Positions 44,154 through 52,802 of a DNA stretch of 64,000 bases are shown here, one piece after another. Positions within the stretch are counted from its first letter, which is position 1, and every line of letters begins with the position of its first letter. The notes beneath the pieces are model-generated. The model had not been told where the DNA came from, searched no databases, and saw only the letters and a program-made list of their open reading frames with translations. The translations under genes were made by a program, and so were the position numbers. This stretch comes from an uncultured Clostridia bacterium (GTDB taxonomy: Bacteria > Bacillota > Clostridia > Oscillospirales > Acutalibacteraceae): contig CALAEV010000007.1 in NCBI GenBank assembly GCA_937892525.1, forward strand, positions 1 to 64,000. Direction: 5' to 3'.

Positions 44154-45259
44154 AAAGCATAGGACTTTATTTACACATTCCATTTTGCAAATCAAAATGT
44201 CCATACTGTGATTTTTACTCTTTTTCAGGCAAAGACACGCAAAAAGACGAATACACAAGTGTTTTGAAAAGCAAAATGTTGTCAAGTATTTCTGCTTTAC
44301 AGAGCAATTGTGGTTGTAAAGCAAATACACTTTACATTGGTGGTGGAACTCCATCAGTTTTAGGTGCAAAAAATCTTGCAACCCTTGTAAATGCGTGCAA
44401 TTCAGGCTTTTTAACAGATACTGCAGAAATTACAGTTGAGTGTAATCCTTATGGATTGGGTGAAGATTTTTTTAAGATTTTATACGAATGTGGTGTGAAC
44501 AGAATTTCTTTAGGACTTCAGTCTGCAGTTGACTCTGAAAGACGAATTTTAGGTAGATTAAGTGATAGAAATCAAGTTGAAATTGCAGTAAAAACTGCGC
44601 AAAAGGTAGGTTTTGAAAATATAACTCTTGATGTTATGCTGGGTGTACCAAATCAAACAGAAAAATCACTTCAAGATACTTTAGATTTTTGTATCTCTCT
44701 TGGCGTGCCACATATAAGCGCTTATATGCTGAAACTTGAAGAGAATACGCATTTTTATAAAAATCAACATAAATACAATTTCCCTGATGACGATTTAACA
44801 GCAGATTTATATTTACAGATGTGCGAAACTCTTGAAAATCAAGGCATAATGCAATATGAAATTTCAAATTTTGCAAAAAAAGGATTTGAGAGTCAACACA
44901 ACCTTAAATATTGGCATTGTGAAGAATATCTGGGACTCGGACCATCTGCACATTCATTTTTAGACGGTAAGCGTTTCTATTTTGACCGTGATTTTCAGGC
45001 ATTTATGAATGGTAACTCCCCTATCGACGACGGATTTGGTGGAGATTTCACAGAATATGCAATGCTGAATCTTCGTTTGGTTGAAGGAATTAATGAAGAT
45101 AAAGTTTTAGAGCGTTTTTGGCATTCAATTCCAAAAGAAATATATAAAAAATCACAAATTTTCATTGATAATGGGTATATGCGCAAAACTGACAATGGTT
45201 TAGCATTGACACGAAAAGGCTTTTTAATGTCAAACACTATTTTGGCTAATATTTTATAA
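44150..45259 (+). CDS. hemW: HemW-like radical SAM protein
   Basis: 369 residues. CX3CX2C in HIPFCKSKCPYCDFYS plus an extra cysteine, GGGTPS, and a C-terminal HemW-type domain (YWHCEEYLGLGPSAHSF). HemW is a heme chaperone often mislabelled as coproporphyrinogen oxidase. Follows lepA, as in many Firmicutes. Coupled to the YbaK gene by a 4-bp overlap. Confidence 0.93.
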   Translation: MKSIGLYLHIPFCKSKCPYCDFYSFSGKDTQKDEYTSVLKSKMLSSISALQSNCGCKANTLYIGGGTPSVLGAKNLATLVNACNSGFLTDTAEITVECNPYGLGEDFFKILYECGVNRISLGLQSAVDSERRILGRLSDRNQVEIAVKTAQKVGFENITLDVMLGVPNQTEKSLQDTLDFCISLGVPHISAYMLKLEENTHFYKNQHKYNFPDDDLTADLYLQMCETLENQGIMQYEISNFAKKGFESQHNLKYWHCEEYLGLGPSAHSFLDGKRFYFDRDFQAFMNGNSPIDDGFGGDFTEYAMLNLRLVEGINEDKVLERFWHSIPKEIYKKSQIFIDNGYMRKTDNGLALTRKGFLMSNTILANIL

Positions 45260-45272
45260 TGGGTGTGGATTT

Positions 45273-46211
45273 ATGAACTGGTTTTATAAGTTAATCGCTT
45301 TAATTATGACTCTTTTTATTCATTTTCCTGTAGGTGAAATGGAGTCTTATTCTGCCTCTTACAATGATACATCACTTGTATTTACTGTGCTTTCTGATGT
45401 GCATATTGAGGGCAACAATGAAGACCGTTTTGCTAGTTTCGGCGAAGGTCTTGCTGACATTAATCTTGCAGAAAAGAACGACGCACTTATCTTTCTTGGC
45501 GACAACACAATGAATAATCAGGTTATTGAGCTTGGTGCATTTTATGAACTTTTGACAGAACACATTACAATCCCCAATATTCTTATGGTTACAGGTAATC
45601 ATGACCTTTGCCCAAGTGATTACAACACTGGAACTTATGAGGATTTGCGTGATAGATTTTTTGATTATAAAAATGAATATATAAAAGCGCAATATGATGA
45701 TAGTGTTTATTATAGTTACGAAATCAATGGTTACAAATTCATTGTATTAGGCTCGGAATCTGATGCAGGAGTGCAGGAAGATATATCTGACGAACAATTA
45801 GAATGGTTTGAAAGTGAACTGAAATCTGCAGAAAAAAGTGAAAATCCCGTATTCATTTTTAACCATTATCCTCTTAATCACACTTGGTCAGATGTCTGGA
45901 CTGAAGGGCATATTGGCGAAGACAGCGAAAGACTTCATGACATACTAAAAAACAGTGAAAACCAAATTGTATATTTTTCAGGTCATTTGCACATGGGACT
46001 TTATGATAATCAAGTTTCTTATGTAAATGAGGACCATATTACATATATAAGCGTACCTTCATTCGGCTCTGACAACAATGTTGGTGACGCCCACATTCAA
46101 GATAAAGGTATGGGAATGTATGTTGAGGTTTATGAAGATAGTATTCTTATTCGTATTCGTGATTTTGTAAAACACGAATGGAAAAATATAGAATATAGCA
46201 TTCAATTATAA
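45273..46211 (+). CDS. Calcineurin-like metallophosphoesterase
   Basis: 312 residues with a signal peptide or N-terminal anchor (about 1-22) and the full phosphoesterase motif set: DVHIEG, GDN, GNHD, FNHYPLNH and GHLHMG. It should act outside the membrane on an unknown phosphoester. It lies 13 bp after hemW and 12 bp before the next gene. Confidence 0.87.
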   Translation: MNWFYKLIALIMTLFIHFPVGEMESYSASYNDTSLVFTVLSDVHIEGNNEDRFASFGEGLADINLAEKNDALIFLGDNTMNNQVIELGAFYELLTEHITIPNILMVTGNHDLCPSDYNTGTYEDLRDRFFDYKNEYIKAQYDDSVYYSYEINGYKFIVLGSESDAGVQEDISDEQLEWFESELKSAEKSENPVFIFNHYPLNHTWSDVWTEGHIGEDSERLHDILKNSENQIVYFSGHLHMGLYDNQVSYVNEDHITYISVPSFGSDNNVGDAHIQDKGMGMYVEVYEDSILIRIRDFVKHEWKNIEYSIQL

Positions 46212-46223
46212 CGAGGTTTTAAT

Positions 46224-46814
46224 ATGAGAAAATACGAAAATGATGGCAATACATATTCATTACCATTAAAAATTAATCTTGCCCACTCAAAAAGAATGTT
46301 AGGCTATAATTTAATCGTTTTTTTCTTTATGACATTACCAAGCCTCTTATTAATTTTATGTGGAATAGAATCTGGTATAAAAAAAGGTTTTGATGGCGCA
46401 ACATACTTCTTAATTGCTTGTTTTTTATCAATGTTTATTGCTTCTATTGTTTTAATATATCCCCGTAACCTTATCATTGATGCTGAAAAAATTCAATTAC
46501 GATGTTTTATATTCAAAAAAGAAATCTACTGGGTTGGAGCAAAAAGTTTAACTACGCATGTTTCTGATGTTGCTTTTACTACTCAACAAAATTGGAGTCG
46601 AAGTATAAATTTGCGTATCCATAAAGCAAATCAGACTAACCATGGTAAACGTATTGGTATTAAAAAATTTGAAATAACTTATTGTGACCGAAAAGCAAGT
46701 TTTGGAAGTTTGCATTTCAATATATCAACAGACTCAAATGTTAATCTTGAAATGCTTAGCAGAACTATATATACTGCTTACCATAAACGCCAAGGGGCTT
46801 TAAGTGACAAATAA
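46224..46814 (+). CDS. Two-helix membrane protein of unknown function
   Basis: Unrecognised, 196 residues. Two close hydrophobic segments (about 29-48 and 58-79) precede a basic beta-rich domain (NLIIDAEKIQLRCFIFKKEIYWV), a pattern seen in proteins with a bacterial PH-like domain. Preceded by AACGAGGT. Cotranscribed with the phosphoesterase. Confidence 0.65.
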   Translation: MRKYENDGNTYSLPLKINLAHSKRMLGYNLIVFFFMTLPSLLLILCGIESGIKKGFDGATYFLIACFLSMFIASIVLIYPRNLIIDAEKIQLRCFIFKKEIYWVGAKSLTTHVSDVAFTTQQNWSRSINLRIHKANQTNHGKRIGIKKFEITYCDRKASFGSLHFNISTDSNVNLEMLSRTIYTAYHKRQGALSDK

Positions 46815-46844
46815 TTTTACATATTTAGCAAAGTTTTCTCTGCA

Positions 46845-46873
46845 TTGACATTCTATTTTTATTATGATAGAAT
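46845..46873 (+). promoter_or_regulatory. Promoter of metA
   Basis: -35 TTGACA (46845-46850), 17-bp spacer, -10 TAGAAT (46868-46873). No SAM-riboswitch or T-box fits the short 40-nt leader. Confidence 0.7.
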
Positions 46874-46920
46874 ACTAAATCGTGCATTGCACAAATATTA
46901 AAAGAATTGAGGTGGACGAA

Positions 46921-47838
46921 ATGCCTATTAAAATTGACGACCAATTACCAGCAAGACACAATCTTGAATTAGAGAATATTTTCGTTATGACAGAGCAACG
47001 AGCATCTTTGCAGGACATTCGTCCGCTTAAAATTATTCTTCTTAACTTAATGCCTACAAAAATTGAAACTGAAACTCAGATTTTGAGATTGTTAAGTAAT
47101 TCACCTTTACAGGTTGAAGTTGAACTTTTGCAGGTTGCTACTCACGAGAGCAAAAACACTTCAAAAGAGCATATGCTCAAATTCTATAAGACCTTTGATG
47201 ACATCAAAGACCAGAAATTTGATGGTATGATTGTTACAGGTGCTCCTGTTGAAATGATGCCTTTTGAAGAGGTTGATTATTGGGAAGAACTTTGCAAAAT
47301 CTTTGACTGGGCAAAGAGCCACGTTTATTCATCATTCCACATTTGTTGGGGTGCTCAGGCTGCTCTTTATTACCACTACGGTATTCCAAAATACAAGCTT
47401 CCTGAAAAGATGTTTGGTATTTTCCCACACAAACCACTTGATATGTATCATCCGTTACTTCGTGGTTTCAGTGATTTATTCTATGTGCCACATTCAAGAC
47501 ATACAGAAACTAAAAAGGAAGATATAGCACTTGTCAAAGACTTGCAAATCCTTTCATATTCAGAGATTTCAGGTGTTCACCTTGTGGCTGATATGGAGTG
47601 CAGAAATTTCTACTGCACAGGTCATAGCGAATACGACAGCGACACTCTCGCTCGTGAATATTTTAGGGATTTACACAAGGGACTTGACATTAAAATCCCT
47701 TATAACTATTTTCCTAATGACGATACACGCTTGACACCACCACTTACTTGGCGAGGGGCTGGCAGTTTGTTATTCCAAAACTGGCTTAACTACTTTGTGT
47801 ATCAGCGTACACCTTATGATGTTAATGAGATTAAATAA
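46921..47838 (+). CDS. metA: Homoserine O-acetyltransferase (MetA family)
   Basis: 305 residues. Catalytic C142 (FHICWGAQ), H235 and E237 (TGHSEY) are in the MetA positions. Residue 111 is glutamate (TGAPVEMMPFEE), which in the Bacillus cereus enzyme gives acetyl-CoA use, while the E. coli succinyltransferase has glycine there. So the product is predicted to be O-acetylhomoserine despite the usual succinyltransferase label. ATG at 46921 after GAGGTGG. Own promoter and terminator; single-gene unit. Confidence 0.93.
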   Translation: MPIKIDDQLPARHNLELENIFVMTEQRASLQDIRPLKIILLNLMPTKIETETQILRLLSNSPLQVEVELLQVATHESKNTSKEHMLKFYKTFDDIKDQKFDGMIVTGAPVEMMPFEEVDYWEELCKIFDWAKSHVYSSFHICWGAQAALYYHYGIPKYKLPEKMFGIFPHKPLDMYHPLLRGFSDLFYVPHSRHTETKKEDIALVKDLQILSYSEISGVHLVADMECRNFYCTGHSEYDSDTLAREYFRDLHKGLDIKIPYNYFPNDDTRLTPPLTWRGAGSLLFQNWLNYFVYQRTPYDVNEIK

Positions 47839-47876
47839 AAAAATTGAGGTATTCAAACGAATACCTCTTTTTATTT
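47838..47876. terminator. Bidirectional terminator between metA and dpaB
   Basis: Perfect 9-bp stem GAGGTATTC / GAATACCTC with AAAC loop, A-run before and TTTTTATTT after. Confidence 0.85.
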
Positions 47877-48450
47877 ATAATAAGATAGGTTGTGGTTGTT
47901 TATTGGTTGCTAATACTTCACGAACCGTATCGAGAATATAATCAAAATCTGCTACAATTGAATTAGGTTTGTTTATATGGTCATCTTGTCGCATTGGTAC
48001 AAAGTAAATATTTTTACTATTCATAAGTGTTCCTATGTTCCTTGCCGATGTGCCAAGGGCATCATTCGTTGAAACTGCGATTATTACAGGACGCTGATTT
48101 CTTAAATGTGCCTTTGTTGCAAGGGTAACGGAAGTATCGCTAATACCGTTAGCAAGCTTGCCAAGCGTATTACCTGTGCAAGGTGCAATCACCAATACAT
48201 CAAGCAGTTCTTTTGGGCCTATGGGCTCTGCGCCACTGATTGTATATATAATCTTTTCGTTACAAATCCCTTCAATTTCTTCATTAAAATCTCGTGACTT
48301 GCCGAATCTTGTATCTGTTGTATATGCAGTATGGGACATTATAGGAACAACCCTATACCCATCACTTACAAGTTTTTTCATTTGTGGGATTACTTTTTTA
48401 AAGGTGCAAAACGAACCACACAAAGCAAATCCCACAGTTTCTTTGCTCAT
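47875..48450 (-). CDS. dpaB: Dipicolinate synthase subunit B
   Basis: 191-residue flavoprotein-like subunit (SpoVFB) of the enzyme that makes dipicolinate, the Ca-chelator of the spore core. Features: VGFALCGSFCTFKK start and the APCTGNTLGKLANG flavin-type loop. Lies 3 bp after dpaA. Confidence 0.93.
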   Translation of the reverse strand: MSKETVGFALCGSFCTFKKVIPQMKKLVSDGYRVVPIMSHTAYTTDTRFGKSRDFNEEIEGICNEKIIYTISGAEPIGPKELLDVLVIAPCTGNTLGKLANGISDTSVTLATKAHLRNQRPVIIAVSTNDALGTSARNIGTLMNSKNIYFVPMRQDDHINKPNSIVADFDYILDTVREVLATNKQPQPILL

Positions 48451-48453
48451 TTG

Positions 48454-49305
48454 TTACTCCTCCTTTTGCAAGTGTTCTTGAATTTTCTTACCTATTATCT
48501 CCCCTGCGGTTTTTGGTGTGTATTTACCGGGCAGACCGAATGCTTTGATTACATCCACACCATTTTTACGCATAACTTCAAAATCCATACCATAAGGGGC
48601 AGAGGCAAGTTCAATAACCTTGCATTTTTCGTTTATGTTCTTGGCTGTTTCTTCTGTGAAAATCCCAGATGGCACAGTATTTATAATAATATCAAATCTG
48701 TTGGCAAGAGAATCAAGTGTTGTTATAGGGTAGGCTTTACACCCTTTTATATTTGCATCTTCACGCTGTGACGGATTTCGCGCAAACACAGTAACATTAC
48801 AGGAAAGTGATGAAAGAAGACTTGCAGTTTCTTTTGCTACTCTGCCATATCCGGTAATTGCATATTCACCCATAGGGAGTGCAAAGTCAATATGCTCAAG
48901 AATTATTTTAAGAGTTCCAAACGCTGTCAGTACTGCGTTTTTTTCAACAAAAGCATCATCATAATAATCTATATAAGGAATATCTGTTTCACGAAGGCGA
49001 GAAAGCAACTCACCATTGATTATTCCACCGAAAACTATATTCTGTTTACCGAGAAAAGACAATAATCGGTCAATAGATATTTCCTTTTTAGAAAATGGCA
49101 TATTTACGGTTTTTCCGTTTCGTGTTGCAGGCAAGGGCAATATGATTGCAGTATTTTCGTCAATCATACTTTTAAGCTTATCTGTATCGTCATCCCAATC
49201 AAAAAGCCCATAAGATGAAACTGTAAGACCTTGCCCTTGCAAATATTCTTTAAGATATTTTTGTCTTTTATCTCCACCAACTATTATAATATTTCTGTTT
49301 TTCAT
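48454..49305 (-). CDS. dpaA: Dipicolinate synthase subunit A
   Basis: 283 residues, SpoVFA. N-terminal domain (NIIIVGGDKRQKYL) and an NAD-binding Rossmann domain (ITGYGRVAKETASLLSSL). Oxidises dihydrodipicolinate with DpaB in the mother cell. First gene of dpaA-dpaB; preceded by a sigma-K-like promoter, matching spoVF in Bacillus subtilis. Confidence 0.93.
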   Translation of the reverse strand: MKNRNIIIVGGDKRQKYLKEYLQGQGLTVSSYGLFDWDDDTDKLKSMIDENTAIILPLPATRNGKTVNMPFSKKEISIDRLLSFLGKQNIVFGGIINGELLSRLRETDIPYIDYYDDAFVEKNAVLTAFGTLKIILEHIDFALPMGEYAITGYGRVAKETASLLSSLSCNVTVFARNPSQREDANIKGCKAYPITTLDSLANRFDIIINTVPSGIFTEETAKNINEKCKVIELASAPYGMDFEVMRKNGVDVIKAFGLPGKYTPKTAGEIIGKKIQEHLQKEE

Positions 49306-49332
49306 ATATACTTCACCCTTCCCTTACAGTAT

Positions 49333-49360
49333 TAGAATATGTTTTTTGAGAAAAAATGGT
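49333..49360 (-). promoter_or_regulatory. Sigma-K-like promoter of dpaAB
   Basis: Minus-strand AC (49359-49360), 17-bp spacer and CATATTCTA (49333-49341), matching the sigma-K consensus (AC, CATANNNTA). The -10 is 28 bp before the dpaA start. Confidence 0.55.
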
Positions 49361-49415
49361 GATTAGGTGTTTAATTTTTTTGCAAACTGTATTATAATGT
49401 ATTGTGGTGATAAAA

Positions 49416-50801
49416 ATGAGTGAAATTTCTAAAGTATTAAATTCAGTAAAAGTTATACATTTTATCGGTATTGGTGGTAGTGGTATGTGTCCACTTGCTG
49501 AAATTCTTCACAGCAAGGGCTACACCTTACAAGGTTCTGACAATAACGAAAGCTCTATTGTTGACCGTATTCGTAAAATGGGTATTAAAGTTATGATGGG
49601 GCAGCGTGCTGAAAACATTGAGGGCGCAGAAATGGTTGTGTATTCTGCCGCCATTTCAAAAGAAAACCCTGAACTTAAAGCAGCGCTAGAGAGTGGTATT
49701 CCTACATTCCAGCGTGCCGAGTTATTGGGTGAAGTTTCACGTCAATTTACAAACTGTATTGGTGTTTGTGGCACTCACGGCAAGACAACTGTAACTTCAC
49801 TTACAGTACAAACTATGCTTGGGGCAGGGTTTGACCCATCTGCAGTTATCGGTGGCAAGTTACCACTTACAAACTCTTATGGACGCGTTGGCAACACTGA
49901 AACTATTGTTATGGAATCTTGTGAATATCAGGATACGTTCCTTAAAATGAGTCCTGATGTGGCTGTTATTCTCAATATTGACGAAGACCACCTTGAGTAT
50001 TTCAAGACAATGGAAAATCTTATTTTGAGTTTCACAAAATTTGCTTCATCTGCTACAAAAGCAATTATTTATAACGGCGACGATGAAAACACCCTTAAAG
50101 CTATAAAAGACATTAAGGGTAAAGAGATGATTTCATTCGGTTTTAGTGATAAAAATGATTACTATGCAGAAAATGTAGAAGAATACAAAGGTGCATTCAC
50201 AAAGTTTGATGTAATGTATAAAGGCGAAAAACTAGGTAGTGTTGAACTTTCAATCCCAGGTATTCACAATGTGCTCAACGCACTTGCTGCTATTGCATCT
50301 GCTATTTATTCAGGTGCAAAGTTTGAGGACTGCATTAAAGGGTTACAAGAATTCAAGGGTGCAGGTCGTCGTTTTGAAGACCTTGGCACATATAACGGAA
50401 TCGATTTTGTTGATGACTACGCTCACCACCCTGCTGAACTTAAGGTTACACTTGAAGCAGCAATGAAAATGGGCTACAACACAGTTTGGGCAGTATTCCA
50501 ACCATTCACTTATTCCAGAACTGCCATGCACTTTGACGAATTTGTTGATGTGCTTAAAATCCCTGACCGTTGTGTTATGACAGAAATTATGGGCTCACGC
50601 GAAGTCAACACTTATGATATTTATACTTCACAGTTAGCTGAAAAAATCCCAAACTCTGTTTGGTTTAATACACAAGAAGAAGTTGCAGATTATGTTGTGA
50701 AAAATGCAAAGGCAGGCGACCTTGTGCTGACAATGGGCTGTGGCGACATTTATAAATCTGCATTTATGATGATTGAGAGACTTAAAAATGGTACAGTTTA
50801 A
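49416..50801 (+). CDS. murC: UDP-N-acetylmuramate--L-alanine ligase
   Basis: 461 residues. Rossmann IGIGGSGMCPLAE, ATP site GVCGTHGKTTVTS, and DDYAHHPAE near the C-terminus. Adds L-Ala to UDP-MurNAc. ATG at 49416 is preferred over the GTG at 49404 because GTGGTGA fits as the binding site. Its end overlaps ung by 14 bp. Confidence 0.95.
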   Translation: MSEISKVLNSVKVIHFIGIGGSGMCPLAEILHSKGYTLQGSDNNESSIVDRIRKMGIKVMMGQRAENIEGAEMVVYSAAISKENPELKAALESGIPTFQRAELLGEVSRQFTNCIGVCGTHGKTTVTSLTVQTMLGAGFDPSAVIGGKLPLTNSYGRVGNTETIVMESCEYQDTFLKMSPDVAVILNIDEDHLEYFKTMENLILSFTKFASSATKAIIYNGDDENTLKAIKDIKGKEMISFGFSDKNDYYAENVEEYKGAFTKFDVMYKGEKLGSVELSIPGIHNVLNALAAIASAIYSGAKFEDCIKGLQEFKGAGRRFEDLGTYNGIDFVDDYAHHPAELKVTLEAAMKMGYNTVWAVFQPFTYSRTAMHFDEFVDVLKIPDRCVMTEIMGSREVNTYDIYTSQLAEKIPNSVWFNTQEEVADYVVKNAKAGDLVLTMGCGDIYKSAFMMIERLKNGTV

Positions 50802-51456
50802 TAATAGTTGGGATATCCTTTTAAAAGACGAATTCAAAAAACCTTATTATCTCAATTTGAGAAAATTTCTGGTACAAGAATATAAAACGCAAACCATATA
50901 TCCCCATATGGATAACATTTTTAACGCACTTAAATATACAGATTATAAAGATGTTAAGGTTGTGATTTTAGGGCAAGACCCATATCACCAACCAAATCAG
51001 GCACATGGGCTTTGTTTTTCTGTGCTTAAAGGGGTTAATCCTCCACCATCACTACAAAATATGTATAAAGAAATCCACGCAGAATATGGCTACTCAATCC
51101 CATCTCACGGTGAGCTTACATACTGGGCAGAACAAGGTGTTCTTATGATGAACACAGTGCTTACTGTTCGTGAAAGCCAACCAAACAGCCACAAGGGAAT
51201 GGGTTGGGAAATATTTACAGACAACGTAATTTCACTTCTTAATCTTCGTCCTGAGCCAATGGTATTTTTACTTTGGGGTGCAAATGCAAGAGCAAAGAAA
51301 AAGATTATTACAAATCCTAATCATTTAGTGCTGGAATCGGCACACCCAAGTCCACTTTCTGCATACAACGGATTTTTTGGCAACGGACACTTCAAAAAAG
51401 CAAACGAATTCTTAAAATCTAAAGGTATGACAGAGATTGATTGGCAAATAAAATAA
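50788..51456 (+). CDS. ung: Uracil-DNA glycosylase
   Basis: 222-residue family-1 UDG. Catalytic GQDPYHQPNQAHGLCFSV and the HPSPLSAY loop are intact. ATG at 50788 inside the end of murC. Followed by a strong terminator. Confidence 0.95.
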   Translation: MVQFNNSWDILLKDEFKKPYYLNLRKFLVQEYKTQTIYPHMDNIFNALKYTDYKDVKVVILGQDPYHQPNQAHGLCFSVLKGVNPPPSLQNMYKEIHAEYGYSIPSHGELTYWAEQGVLMMNTVLTVRESQPNSHKGMGWEIFTDNVISLLNLRPEPMVFLLWGANARAKKKIITNPNHLVLESAHPSPLSAYNGFFGNGHFKKANEFLKSKGMTEIDWQIK

Positions 51457-51458
51457 CA

Positions 51459-51503
51459 AACAAAAACGGCGAGAGATAAATTCTCTCGCCGTTAATTTTG
51501 CGT
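51459..51503. terminator. Bidirectional terminator between ung and alr
   Basis: Perfect 11-bp stem ACGGCGAGAGA / TCTCTCGCCGT, A-rich before and TTAATTTTG after. Confidence 0.85.
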
Positions 51504-51517
51504 TTTTCACTTAGCAT

Positions 51518-52657
51518 TTATTCAATTACTTTTCCGTTTTTAATATAAATTCTTGGAACTCTTGGAGTAATAAGACAACAGAATTCATAGTTAAAACGGT
51601 ATTCGCCGTTTGAAACATCTTCAACTGTAATTGTTTCTGCCCCATCAGTGCCAACGAGAGTTACCTCGTCAGCAATCTCCACATCAGAGAGATGTGAAAC
51701 ATCAACCATAAACTGGTCCATACACACTCTGCCAAGGATTTTACAACGAGTGCCACGAATTAACACTTCGCCTTTATTCGACAAATACCTTGGATATCCG
51801 TCACCGTAGCCTGCCGGAACGGTGGCTATTTTCATATCTTTTTCTGCCACATAAGTTGAACCATAACTTACAGTAAATCCTTTTTTAACTGATTTTACAA
51901 AAGAAACGCTACTCTTAAACTCTAATGCAGGATAAAGCTTATAATCTCTGTTCATTTCGTCTGATGGATAAAGTCCGTAAAGCATAATACCACAACGCAC
52001 CATCTCACCTGCGTAACCGTCGAGTTCCATAGCAGATGCACTGTTATACATGTGTCGGACAGGAAAATTATAGCCCTCATTTATCAGCTTATCAGTAAAT
52101 TGAACGAATTTCTGTTTTTGAGTATTTGCAGAGGTTTTATCACTACTATCAGCATTTGCAAAATGAGTAAAAGCACCGTCAACACTTATATTTTCAAGGT
52201 CAAAAACAGATTTTATTTGCATTTCGCCTTCTTTGTCAGGTTGAAAACCGATTCTGCCCATACCTGTATCAATTTTAATGTGAACTTTTGCTATTTTACC
52301 CAGTTCTTTTGCTTTTTTTGATATTCCTTGTGCAGTTACAATATCAACAACCGTGCAAGTAACATCATTTTCGATTGCAGTTTCGTAATCCTGACGGAAA
52401 ATCTGACCTAGAATGAGAATTGGTGCAGTTATTCCATTTTCACGAAGTTCAACTGCCTCATCAATAGCAGCCACGCCAAGCATACCTGCACCGCATTCTA
52501 CAAGTGCTTTTGCAACCTCAACTGCACCGTGGCCGTAAGCATTGGCTTTAACAATACCCATAATGGTAATATCTTTACCAAACTTGTCACAGACAGTTTT
52601 CATATTCTTTTGTATGTTATCAAGATTTATTTTTGTATAAACTCTTTTTGGTAACAT
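51518..52657 (-). CDS. alr: Alanine racemase
   Basis: 379-residue PLP enzyme making D-alanine for peptidoglycan. PLP lysine in MGIVKANAYGHG, catalytic tyrosine in the C-terminal half (SYGSTYVAEKD), and the VCMDQFMVDV motif. ATG preceded by AGAGGTT. Together with murC it supports cell-wall synthesis. Confidence 0.95.
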   Translation of the reverse strand: MLPKRVYTKINLDNIQKNMKTVCDKFGKDITIMGIVKANAYGHGAVEVAKALVECGAGMLGVAAIDEAVELRENGITAPILILGQIFRQDYETAIENDVTCTVVDIVTAQGISKKAKELGKIAKVHIKIDTGMGRIGFQPDKEGEMQIKSVFDLENISVDGAFTHFANADSSDKTSANTQKQKFVQFTDKLINEGYNFPVRHMYNSASAMELDGYAGEMVRCGIMLYGLYPSDEMNRDYKLYPALEFKSSVSFVKSVKKGFTVSYGSTYVAEKDMKIATVPAGYGDGYPRYLSNKGEVLIRGTRCKILGRVCMDQFMVDVSHLSDVEIADEVTLVGTDGAETITVEDVSNGEYRFNYEFCCLITPRVPRIYIKNGKVIE

Positions 52658-52693
52658 ATTTTAACCTCTTATTTGCCCAATTTATATATTTTA

Positions 52694-52722
52694 TTGATAT
52701 AATTATTTTTTTATGATATAAT
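52694..52722 (+). promoter_or_regulatory. Promoter of the Ktr-type potassium operon
   Basis: -35 TTGATA (52694-52699), 17-bp spacer, -10 TATAAT (52717-52722). About 70 nt of leader; no c-di-AMP riboswitch fold is seen. Confidence 0.6.
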
Positions 52723-52802
52723 TTGTAATATATTATTTATTATAATAGATTTTGTTAATAAAAACAAGTTAAATCTTCTTTTTTAGTAAAGGAAATATAA
52801 AT

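Noticed and set aside
46874..46920. SAM riboswitch or T-box before metA
   Set aside because: Only about 45 nt of leader and no aptamer-like stems.
52723..52802. c-di-AMP (ydaO) riboswitch before the Ktr-type genes
   Set aside because: The leader is too short and AT-rich for the large ydaO fold.
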